NCBI RefSeq assembly: GCF_036324505.1
Contig: NC_086350.1
Span: 16,489,532 to 16,553,531 of the forward strand
DNA length: 64,000 bases
Direction of reading: 5' to 3'
Source of the DNA: Eleginops maclovinus
Lineage: Eukaryota > Chordata > Actinopteri > Perciformes > Eleginopidae
In this document: positions 14,042-22,662 of the stretch, piece after piece
How positions within the stretch are numbered: the stretch's first letter is position 1
Layout: each line of letters starts with the position of its first letter
The notes under the pieces: generated by a model
Database searches by the model: none
Seen by the model: the letters and a program-made list of their open reading frames with translations, nothing else
What the model was told of the DNA's origin: nothing
Program-made: the position numbers and the translations under genes

Positions 14042-14380
14042 TTGTGTCATATTGCTGTTAAAATAAAACAACACTTTTGGTCATTTAAGTACCACAAATG
14101 GAAATTAGGGCCCTTAGCTTGCAATTGTATAGAGTTTGCAATTCATTTGATGGTCAACATATCTTTTAACACAACTCTCAGGTCACTGACCTCACTTTCC
14201 TTTAAGCAAAGGCACATTTTCTCTGAGATGATGTATGACCAATGGAACCATCTGTGCCTTAAAGTGAACAATTCCAACTTAAACATCTTTGTACAAGGCT
14301 TTTGTGTGACTAATATACAATTTCCTGCTGCTATACGCTCTGTGGGAGATCTACTCCCAGGCTTTGTCTTGTGTGTGTGA
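14042..14380 (+). other. Open frame, faint pentraxin/LamG-like
   Basis: A 112-codon open frame. Its second half has the spacing W-N-H-L-C-L, then 9 residues, then NIFVQG, then a hydrophobic LLPGFVL near the end. This recalls the W-H-x-C ... L-x-x-Y-x-x-G ... LPGG-x-LxLG pattern of pentraxin and laminin-G-like domains, including those of adhesion GPCRs. The resemblance is by eye only. There is an acceptor-like pyrimidine-rich stretch ending in AAAG at about 14013-14035. No good donor follows, and the frame closes right after the LPGFVL segment. It may be a chance frame, a decayed exon or a real exon of an unseen gene. Confidence 0.15.
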
Positions 14381-14927
14381 ACAATCAATGAGTACATAAC
14401 CTGTTTAAAGGAGGTTATCAGGGTTATATTGGAGGGCTGCTGACATTGAGTGCAATCTTTTCAATGACAGATGAAAGTGCCGAATGAAAGGCAATTAAAC
14501 ATTCAAATACACACATTTGACACTCAGGGTTATGAGAGAAATAATATCTAAGTAATCATAAGCAGGTTAAGTTGATATTCCTTTTGCTGAAATTCAGGGT
14601 AAGCACTACTACCCTAATCACGTTCAGAGTTACATCTCAATCTGAATATAATGTAAACCTGCAAATAAGTCCAACAGTAAGAAAAAAGAAAGGTCATTGT
14701 ATCCATACTTGATAAGAGGTATTTTTAATATTTAATTAAATGTAATAGTGTTGGGAAAACCATCACGTGTATAGGAGGGTTGATATTGGATTAGGTGAAC
14801 CAGAACGGAGTTGTTTCTTTGATTTCTTAAAGAATAATAAGGGAAAGTGGAGAAATACAGAATATAAACACATTGTCAGAGTTATGTTCATATACATTCT
14901 AACAGAGCTGGGAAGATTCAGCACTTC

Positions 14928-15030
14928 AGAATAAGAATCAGAACCAGGTTTATTGCCAAGGAGATTTACATGTACAAAGTCTATGCTGCATTTTGGTTGA
15001 CCTGTTCTTATTGTGTTCATAAAAAATAAA
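14928..15030 (-). repeat. LINE 3' tail fragment
   Basis: On the minus strand the sequence ends in CTTGGCAATAAACCTGGTTC followed by TGATTCTTATTCTGA. This matches the 3' tails seen on many short, 5'-truncated LINE fragments in fish genomes, with an AATAAA-containing block and then a short TGATTC-type tandem repeat. No coding part remains. The 5' edge is approximate and the family is not assigned. Confidence 0.5.
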
Positions 15031-16955
15031 TAGAATAACTGGTGAGGTCAAAGACTGCTCTCTACGCAAAAAATGTGTCTTCCACAGGAGCATGCATTTG
15101 TTGTGCATTCACATTTTCCTTGAATGTGTGAGTTTGCTGTAAATGCTTATTCTTTCTTAGTTCTGATCAATTGTGTTAGTACAAATTGGATACTGCACGT
15201 AGTTGTAAAATGTTCAAGCTAGTCTGAGCAATATAAACATATTTATTACATTATTACATACATGATTCACAACTTTTAAGAAGATATAGAACCAGGAGGG
15301 TCTATGTGAGGGAAATATTCATTCCTTAATAAATAAACATTTTGTCAACAAACTTTCCCTTTTAGCGATGAATAAATATGCTCTTACTGTAGTTTTGTCC
15401 AAGTTTGACTTAAAAAAAACCAGCTTTTACAATAAACTGCAGCAGTTTTATTTGTCATTTAAACTTCATATGACCTCTCTACACATACTTTTAGATTTTC
15501 TGGTAATTACTGCCATAATTCCAATACCTCCCTATTTTATGCTGCCAAGCAGTGGTGTTGTTCTAAAACACATCTAATTATTTGTCAAGTATGTTCAGAC
15601 TGGATTAAGTGCCACTTTAGCCCAAAGAACTACAGGGCTTCAGGGACACATCATTTTGTACAAAGACACATGCATTAGCAAAGTCCAAAAATACCATGTG
15701 TAGCAAAAAGAGGTTTTAATGTGAACTTCCGGGCACGAAGATAAATGCATGTATTGATGTGCAGTCTTGCTTTGTCAACACATATACAGTGCTATTAGGA
15801 TATCCTGACATTACGTTAATATTGTGCTATGTTTTTCCTCTAAGTTTCCGAAATTGAAGATTCCAGAAAAGAATAAATGCTGTGTCTCCTGATTCTGAAT
15901 GAGCATTTATTCAGGATCACTGTTTGATCACTGTGCTTTAAAAAACAAAACAGGTAAAAGTTCTAAACGCGAGAGAATCACACCAGCAGAGTTTAGAGCG
16001 CTATAAAAGTGCATTATATCCACAGGAAGAGGCCCTGCTTATACATGAAATTGACTCATGCTGTTTGCAACTTCTTCCACTCTGCTGGAGTCCTTCAATC
16101 TAAAGAGCCTCGGGTTTCCAAAGCCCCCTCTCCTTGCACTGTTAGAAGTGCATGCTATAAACAAACAGCAGCACTGCCCTGAGAACACTGATGCCAGCAA
16201 AAAAGCTAGATTTATTCAAAACAGCAGCTATTTGCATCAGCTTCTGATATAAATGTAACATGATGGGGTACAATTCATTTTTTATTTAATAAAACAACAC
16301 AGCTTTCCACATTTACATGAAAAGTCGAGGCTTGTTTTCTTTTTATACTTTCTAGTACACATCATCACTTGTAAGCATTTAACTGAAGGCCAAACTGAAA
16401 CTCGAAATCAAAGCTCAAAATTATCACTTTGACATCATGACTCAAATTCAACATGGCTGTATAAGTAATTTATAATGCAGCGTTGCCTTTGATTCAGTTT
16501 AGCATTAATAAACATAAAGTAAGCTAAAACTGTCATTTTGCCAGAATACATTTTATAAGCCAATCTTGTTGGCTCAGTTGATGCTTTGTGTGGAATGAGC
16601 AACAAAGTACATGTAAATGTAAACAAATTACTGTCAAAGTACACAGATTTACTCCATGAAGAAACACATTTGTCACTGCAAATAACTAGCATCAACACCT
16701 GTTAAGAGAGGATGCATTTTAAAAGCTAGTAGTGCTATTACAGCGATTTATTTGGGGAGATAGCTCACTTTAATGAGCAAGTGCCCTGTATTACAATTAG
16801 CTGTTGAACATAATCTGGGAAATGGAGACAACAATTGTTTCAAAGTGAGAATCTGTTATCCACTGTTGAATTTCACAGATGGTCAGAATTGTAAGGGGAA
16901 AAAGTTTTGAGGTTGAGATTTTGATCAAATAAAGTATTTTTCACTGATAACATAT

Positions 16956-17297
16956 TGTAGCATTCGCGGCTCCACCGCACAGCTGGCTAGCTAGTTGAAT
17001 GAGGAGGACACGGAGGATCTAGTTGAACCAGAGAACCACAGACTTATCCTCACCACAGACTTAACCCCGGGGTTGGAAGACTGCCCAAAACAACAAAACA
17101 GGCTAGACACACGTTCTTCTCCCCAATTGTCTTTCTCTGTTCTTCTTCGCTTTCCTCAATCTCCGCAGCTCCACACTCTTCTTCTACTTTCGTAATTCCA
17201 ACGCGCCCTGTCCAGTTAACTAGGGCAACATCTTCCCCTCATAAATCCCCCCCCCACCCTTTTGAGTCTCTCCCGTCAGCGCTGCAGGGTCGCTACA
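16956..17297 (-). repeat. Gypsy 3' LTR
   Basis: A 342-bp terminal repeat matching 22508-24803 once the hAT insertion is removed. It begins TGTAGCATTCGCGG and ends GGGTCGCTACA on the + strand, giving TG...CA ends in element orientation. Compared with the 5' LTR it has many substitutions and lacks about a dozen bases next to the position where the hAT sits in the other LTR. The lack of that hAT here shows the hAT insertion happened after the retrotransposon integrated. Confidence 0.93.
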
Positions 17298-17312
17298 TTC
17301 CCCCCCCCCCCG
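17298..17312 (-). other. Gypsy polypurine tract
   Basis: On the minus strand a run of G followed by GAA directly abuts the start of the 3' LTR (read on + as TT followed by C's). This is the expected place and composition for the primer of plus-strand DNA synthesis. Confidence 0.8.
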
Positions 17313-17395
17313 CGTAATTCCTCGTCCCCGAGGAAGAGCAACACCCTGAAAGCGATCCGGCATCCGCCACTCCCTCTGCGACCTCCACAAGTGGG

Positions 17396-18532
17396 TCATG
17401 GAGTAGTATTCCGTGGCACTACCTCCCCCTGAAGGACATCCAGCGGCTGCATCGTTGGGTCTCTCCTGCAGCGGGGGGGCCTGATCCGTGCTCTGGTAGG
17501 TGTCACAGGAAAGGCTGGCTGCTGGTCCCCTTTGTAAGGTGCCATCCAATCCCAGTGCAGTACCACTGTGCGCCCTCTGGGAACCAGTTTGACCCGATAC
17601 ACAACCTCCCCCACTCTCTTGACCACATAGCAGGGGGCAATCCATGTACTCTCCAGCTGAGGGCAACGGCCCTTCACTCTCTTTGGTCCATACACCCAGG
17701 CAAGGTCCCCAGCCTGGAAATCCTGACCTTTGACGTGCACGTCATAGACCCGCTTTTGACGGACGCCCGCCTGTTGAGACTGATTTCTGGTGAAGCTGTG
17801 GGCCTTTTCTAGACAGTCCTTCAGCCGCCTGGCATATTCCGGACAAGCCAAGGCATCAGGTGCGTCTGGTGGCCATCCAAAGGCCAGCTCCAGTGGCGTT
17901 CTGAGCTCCCGGGCCCAGCCGGTTGAGTCTTGGACTGCACTGCGGCAAGCTATGAGGATGAGGGGTATCTGCAGGTCCCAGTCACTTTGATCCGGGGCAG
18001 TGGTGAGGGCCAGTTGAGCACTCAAAGTCCTCATGTACCGTTCAACCAAACCGTTGCTTTGTGGTTGAAGTTGGGTGGTCTTAGTTTTCTTGATGCCGAG
18101 CTGGCTACACATCGCAGTGAAAACCTGTGACTGAAAGTTCCTCCCTTGGTTGAATTGAAGCTCAGAGGGTGTTCCAAAGCGGCTGAACATCCTTTGCACC
18201 AAGGCCTCAGCCACGGTTGTTGGGGGATATGCTTCCGGCCACTTTGTAAAGTAGTCAATGGCAACTACAACGTACCGATTCCCTCCAGTAGTACGGGTGA
18301 GTGGCCACAGTATATCGACTGCTACTCGGTCCATTGGTGCCCCCACACAATGTTGCTGCAAGGGTGCACTGAACTGCCCCTGGGGTCCTTTACGAGCCGT
18401 TCAGGCATCACAGCGGTGGCACTAGTCCTCAACATCTCTCCGGCTCAGGCCCGAGTAGAATGTCTGTCTTAGTCGCCGCAGTGTCTTTGTCACTCCGAAG
18501 CGTCCAACTCCAGGGGATCCATGATGCACCTA
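17396..18532 (-). pseudogene. Gypsy integrase remnant
   Basis: C-terminal part of gypsy pol, which inserts the cDNA into the genome. In element order: an HHCC zinc-binding region (HH near 18521-18526, CHRC near 18407-18420), the catalytic core, and a GPY/F-type C-terminal segment around GPKRVKGRCPQLESTW. The core keeps the first Asp (VAVDIL) and the Glu (NGLVERY). The second Asp, normally within DQGRNF, is Asn (codon 18150-18152), so the DDE triad is broken. In-frame stops occur at 18530-18532, 18422-18424 and 18401-18403, all before the open stretch that starts at 18361. The frame closes at 17396, about 100 bp before the polypurine tract. Confidence 0.9.
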
Positions 18533-19560
18533 AAGCACTTCTTTGCGGAGGTCTTTAGGTACAACGACTTGCCAGCGTTGCTCTCCGGTGGCGGGTTCCC
18601 GCCAGCAACTCTTCAGGACTCCTTCCTGGAGCTCCACTCCCGGCCATTGAGACCAGAGTCCTCGGACGGTGGCAGAGTGGGCAACCACCTCATCCCAAGG
18701 CGGCCGGGCGTCGGACTCCAGCCATCCCATCACCATTTTAAGGTCAGGGTCTTCAAGCTGCATCTCTCTCCACCTATTTCCATTGTTGGGTAACAGGGCC
18801 TGACAGACCACCATCCCAGAGTTCAGGTTTGCTGCTTCCTGCTCATCAGCACGGTCACAGTGGTGACAACCTGGGGCGCACGGCCGGCGAGAGAGACTGT
18901 CTGCGTTTGTGTGAATTTCTCCAGCCCTGTGTTGTATGGTAAACTGAAAGGCCTGAAGCTGTTCGATCCACCTGGCTACTTGTCCTTCTGGTTCCTTAAA
19001 GGACATAAGGCACCTCAAAGCAGCATGGTCGGTTCTGATGATGAATGGGAAGCCACAGAGGACATGCTTGAAATGCCCCACAGCATCAATCACCGCCAAC
19101 AGTTCTTTGCGAGTTACACAGTAGTTGTTCTCCGGTTTATCAAGGGAGCGACTGTGATACGCAACAACCCGCTCTCCTTACGGGGTTAACTGCGAGAGTA
19201 CAGCGCCAATGCCCGTGTTGCTGCCATCCGTGTCAAGGAGGAATGGCAGCTCTGGGTTGGGGGCAACCAGCACCGGGTTTTCGCATAATGCGCGCTTCAG
19301 CTGGTGGAAAGCTGCATCCTGGTCAGGTCCCCACTTAAAGGGTGTGTCCTTGCGCATCAAGCTGAACATAGGCGCAGCGACCGTCGAGAATCCCTTCACG
19401 AAACGCCGGTAGTAGGACGCCAATCCTAAAAAGGACCTCAGCTGGTGGACTTCTGTGGGGGTGGGCAAGTCCCAGACAGCTCCAACCTTGTCCGGTTCGG
19501 TCATGATGCCGGCTCCACTGACTCGGCCAGCGAACCTGGTGGGTCTCCCTGCACGACAAC
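18533..19560 (-). pseudogene. Gypsy RT thumb and RNase H remnant
   Basis: Middle of gypsy pol. The readable part begins near 19560 with the sequence that normally follows the RT palm. The thumb/connection shows LRSFLGLASYYRRFVKGF (about 19392-19445). RNase H begins LLDTDGSNTGIGAVLSQ, with the first catalytic Asp, and continues past an in-frame TAA at 19178-19180. Then come ELLAVIDAVGHFK with the catalytic-Glu helix, RTDHAALR with an Asp, and NADSLSR with the last Asp. The linker to integrase carries CAPGCHHC. What is missing is as important: no LDLxSG motif A, no VDD box and no LPFGL motif anywhere upstream, so the palm and fingers have been deleted between here and the protease. Confidence 0.9.
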
Positions 19561-19906
19561 ATCCCTGGCGCCCTCAGGAGTTTCTTGGAAGATTTGGGAA
19601 GGGGATAGACTCCCCGTCTGGAAAGATAATAGCTTGTGCGTTAAAATCCAATGCTGCTCTTGCCATCAACATAAAGTATTGTCCAATCAAACAGTTCTCT
19701 CTGGGTTCTGCAAGCCAGACCGGTTGCCACACTGAATATGCTCCCACTTGCATGTGTGCTTCACACCTCCCCAGCATGGGAGCCTCTCCCCCAGTGACAG
19801 TAATGAGAGGGACCCCGGTGGCTTGGGGTTGAGTTTCGGCTGGCAGGAGATCCGGGTGTAGAACAGTTGCAGTGGAGCCTGAATCGAGCAGGGCATGGGT
19901 CCCTTG

Positions 19907-20850
19907 TAGAGTTGTTCCGATTCCAACAACAGTATCGGAAATGTCACCGATACTGCCGAAAATGCTGGCATCGATATCGGCGAGTACTTGAGTCAAGGCA
20001 CCGATCCGTTACCACGTCATTTATTAAAATAGGAATCTATTTACTGGTTAGCGCCGTAAGCTCTGACACAGTTCTTTGCCGCTCTTAAAACAGTTGCGCT
20101 GTGCTGCCATCTGCAACCTGCTGTTTTAGAGGGGCGAAGAAGAACTGATCACCTGACACCTGTTAGACAAGGAGCTAGCACTAGCATATCATGTCAGCGG
20201 TGTGGCAATATTTCATGCTGGATGCTACCACCAGCAACTCTGCGACAGGCAACATCTGCCAAGACAAAATTTTGAGGGACGGCACGAGTGTTGCTAATTT
20301 CAACACCAGCAACTTAAGTAAACACCTGAAGACGCGTCACGCTAAAGAGCATAACAAATTTACCAAAGCAAAGGGGAAAAAGAAGGACGAGCTGCAACAG
20401 CAAACTCTGGAAACGGCCTTCCAGTGACGAGATACATTTCCGAAAGACAACCCAAAAGCAACAAAAGTAATGGACAAAATTGTGGAATTTATTGTCCTGG
20501 ATGACCAACCCCTGTTTGTCGTCGAAAATGTGGGATTTCACCTCTTAATGGAGCATTTGGAGCCAAGGCACTGTTTGCCAGGTCGTAAATATCTCCGAAA
20601 CTGCGCTACCCAAATTATACGAGGCAGTTAGGGAACACGTTTCGTGTATGCTTAAAGACGTGCATGCAATCAGCTTTACCACAGACATTTGGAGCTCCGA
20701 CGTGTGCCCAATGTCTTTGATAAGTTTAACGTCACACTGGGTGGACACAGAGTCAACATAGAATGATTTTTTGTAACATACTGATATCGGTACTCGGTAT
20801 CGGCTGATACCTACAGCAAAACAGGAAACAATGGTGTTGGAACATCTCTA
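19907..20850 (+). mobile_element. hAT transposon, internally deleted (ZBED-type)
   Basis: A 944-bp hAT element inserted in the gypsy protease. It begins TAGAGTTGTTCC and ends GGAACATCTCTA, imperfect inverted repeats starting TAGAG. It is flanked by the 8-bp duplication GTCCCTTG (19899-19906 and 20851-20858), the length expected for hAT. TATCGG or its complement recurs near both ends (19933, 19947, 19975; 20785, 20798), as expected for subterminal transposase sites. Inside is the first part of a BED-finger transposase. The coding sequence runs out soon after the first catalytic region and goes straight into the right subterminal sequence, so most of the catalytic domain is deleted. It could move only with transposase supplied in trans. 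Confidence 0.93.
20191..20761 (+). pseudogene. BED-finger hAT transposase, N-terminal remnant
   Basis: N-terminal portion of a hAT transposase of the type related to vertebrate ZBED proteins. The ATG at 20191 opens SAVWQYFMLD, followed by a BED-type zinc finger: a Cys (NICQDK) and HLKTRH histidines, with NTSNLSKHL between. The first Cys of the finger is Gly here. A TGA at 20425-20427 interrupts the frame. The same frame continues through DDQPLFVVENVGF, typical of the family. After a frameshift near 20590 it reads AISFTTDIWSSDVCPMSLIS, the segment with the first catalytic Asp, and ends at TAG 20759-20761. The rest of the catalytic domain and the C-terminal dimerisation region are absent. Confidence 0.85.
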
Positions 20851-21007
20851 GTCCCTTGACTATTAACCAGTACAGGAATTCTGCAGCAGTCTGTGGGGAA
20901 ATTGTCAAGGGAACAAAGGGTGTGAGCAAAGGGGAGGTGAAGTGTTTTAATCACCGGCTGAGTGTCACAGTCTCTGGAGAGCAAGGGTTGGCTCGGTTGA
21001 CTCCCCT

Positions 21008-22459
21008 CTACACCGAGCCCCGCCCGTTTCCCGGTGCTGAAACCTCCGGAGCCATGACAGGGGCTGGACAAAAGCGCCATGTATGGCCTTTTTGGTGGCA
21101 GGCTTGAGTCTGTCGATCCTTTGGGGGCAACGGTGGGCTCTCTGGGCCCAGTGGAGGTGGGTTTGGTCTGGGAGGCTTATATGCTTGAGTCTTAGGGCGT
21201 GTCAATGTCTGTGTGGAGCCATTTTCCAAACCCTCCAGGAGGATGTCTTCCACCGCCAGTGCTTTCTCTAGAGCCGCTTCCAGGGTCTGTGGGTCTGCGA
21301 GCCGGACTTGCTGCCATAATGGGATGGGTTGAAGGCCACAAATTAATCCCTCAGCACCAAGCGGGTTGCATCATCGAAATCGGGGAATCCTCTTTGGGCC
21401 AGGTAGCGCAGCTCCGTTGCAAATACTCCTAGCTTCTCTCCAGGGCCCCGCATCCGCTCATTAAACATCTGCGGGGGCAGTGTTTCCAAAACGTCTCCCC
21501 AGTGCTCTGGAAATAGCTAGTGGGTTCTCAAGATCAGCTGCAGTCACATCAAGCAGTACTTTCCTAGCTTTACCCTCCAGGGCGGAGATTAACTGGACTA
21601 CTCTCTGTGCAGGGGACAAGACATACGCAGTCGCTAGGAGGGCCCAGTTCGTTTCCCATGAAGTGAGTCCATCATAGTGTCCGTGCACATTCATCAAGGC
21701 CGTAGTGAGGGCAGTGGTCAGAGCAGCTACCACATCACTGGGTTGGGTATTGATAGCACAGGGACTAGCCGAGGCTGCAGTCAGGGAGCTAACTTGGCAG
21801 AGTCCATCAGCAGTGTAGGTATTTGCATTGGGGCCTTTACTTGGGTGGGGGGTCGTTTCTGGACATGGGACATCAACAGTGATATTAACATCCTGAACGT
21901 TAGCAGTCTTGGAGCTCACCCTGGCATTGTCAGTAGCTTGATTAGAATTAACATTGTAATTGGACTCATCATGGATTTAATGTCACTTAGTGAGTTATTG
22001 AGAACATTTCCCACAGCACGCTCCATTGCAATGCTCATTCTCTGCATAAAGTCGTCCTCTATTCTTGCTGTAAAGTCTTTCTCCAACTCTGGGATAGATT
22101 TTGGTTGGTCACTCAATTTACCTGTGGCGTCCACCGGAGGGATGACATCATCGCCAACTGACCGGCCTTGGCGAGGTCCGCACATGTCTTTGTTCACATC
22201 TGCTCTCCCAGATAGCGATCTGGTGGCTGCAGCAAACTTAACCAGACTTTTTTTTATTTCCTCCGGGACCTCCGTCAGCAGTGCAGTGAGCGGTGAGTAA
22301 GTTGCTTTTTCCACCTTTTCCTTACGACCTGCCCGTCGTCAGTTGGCTTCTCAACGGTGTTTCTGCGGGGGTGTATAGGGCATAAAAGTCCGACTTCTCG
22401 ATGTGTTCAGCCATCTCGTTCCTCCGGCGGTGGCTAGCGATTTTAGCGAAGTTAGCCAT
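21008..22459 (-). pseudogene. Gypsy gag remnant with zinc knuckle
   Basis: Structural polyprotein of the gypsy element, in several frames. A likely start is the ATG at 22459 (MANFAKIA), whose frame breaks at 22322. A second frame is open from 22314 to 21916, and a third from 21919 to 21461 with capsid-like LISALEGKARKVLLDV. Between 21461 and about 21340 the family-like sequence continues in yet another frame (GEKLGVFATELRYLAQRGF). The nucleocapsid end has a zinc knuckle, CHQKGHTWRFC (about 21044-21076), in which the first Cys of the CCHC set is missing. At least three frameshifts make it non-functional. The region is proline-rich just before the knuckle. Its place, after the primer-binding site and before protease, fits gag. 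Confidence 0.82.
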
Positions 22460-22487
22460 CTGTAGTGCGGGGACTGGAGGTTGGGGA

Positions 22488-22506
22488 AATCCCACTTCTG
22501 ACACCA
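22488..22506 (-). other. Gypsy primer-binding site, tRNA-Leu
   Basis: One base inside the 5' LTR the minus strand reads TGGTGTCAGAAGTGGGATT. This complements the 3' end (with CCA) of a vertebrate leucine tRNA, so minus-strand synthesis was probably primed by tRNA-Leu. The assignment is from memory of tRNA-Leu 3' acceptor and T-arm sequences, not from a search. Confidence 0.82.
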
Positions 22507-22662
22507 ATGCAGCATTCGCGGCTACGCCGCGCGGCTGGCCAGCTAGTTGAATGAGGAGGACACAGAGGATCCAGTTGAACCAGAGAGCCAGGTTTTATTA
22601 CCCTCACTACAGACTTAACCTCGGGGTTGGAAGACTGCCCAATACAACAAAACAGTCTAGAC

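Larger units (their letters stand above)
19574..21080 (-). pseudogene. Gypsy aspartic protease, split by hAT
   Basis: Retropepsin-like protease of the gypsy element. The active-site motif LLDSGSTATVL lies at about 19860-19892, with a hydrophobic ILG-type equivalent (CLIGQYFM) downstream. The coding sequence is interrupted by the hAT element at 19907-20850. The upstream part resumes at 20859, where the frame reads RIPVLVNSQGT. Removing the hAT and one duplication joins the two in the same frame. A continuous frame on the hAT side (starting MTQVLADID) is a chimera in which the first about 30 residues come from the hAT end, so that apparent start is not real. After LPRNS the frame stops at 19574, next to the deletion that removed the RT palm. 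Confidence 0.88.

Noticed and set aside
17220..17666. 148-residue minus-strand frame at the 3' end of the gypsy
   Set aside because: It overlaps the integrase C-terminus in another frame and extends across the PPT into the LTR. Nothing in it resembles env or an accessory protein.
19907..19996. N-terminal extension (MTQVLADID...) of the gypsy protease
   Set aside because: These residues are encoded by the terminal sequence of the inserted hAT and are not part of the protease.
21677..22300. 207-residue plus-strand frame over gypsy gag
   Set aside because: Antisense to gag in a low-stop region; no recognisable domain.
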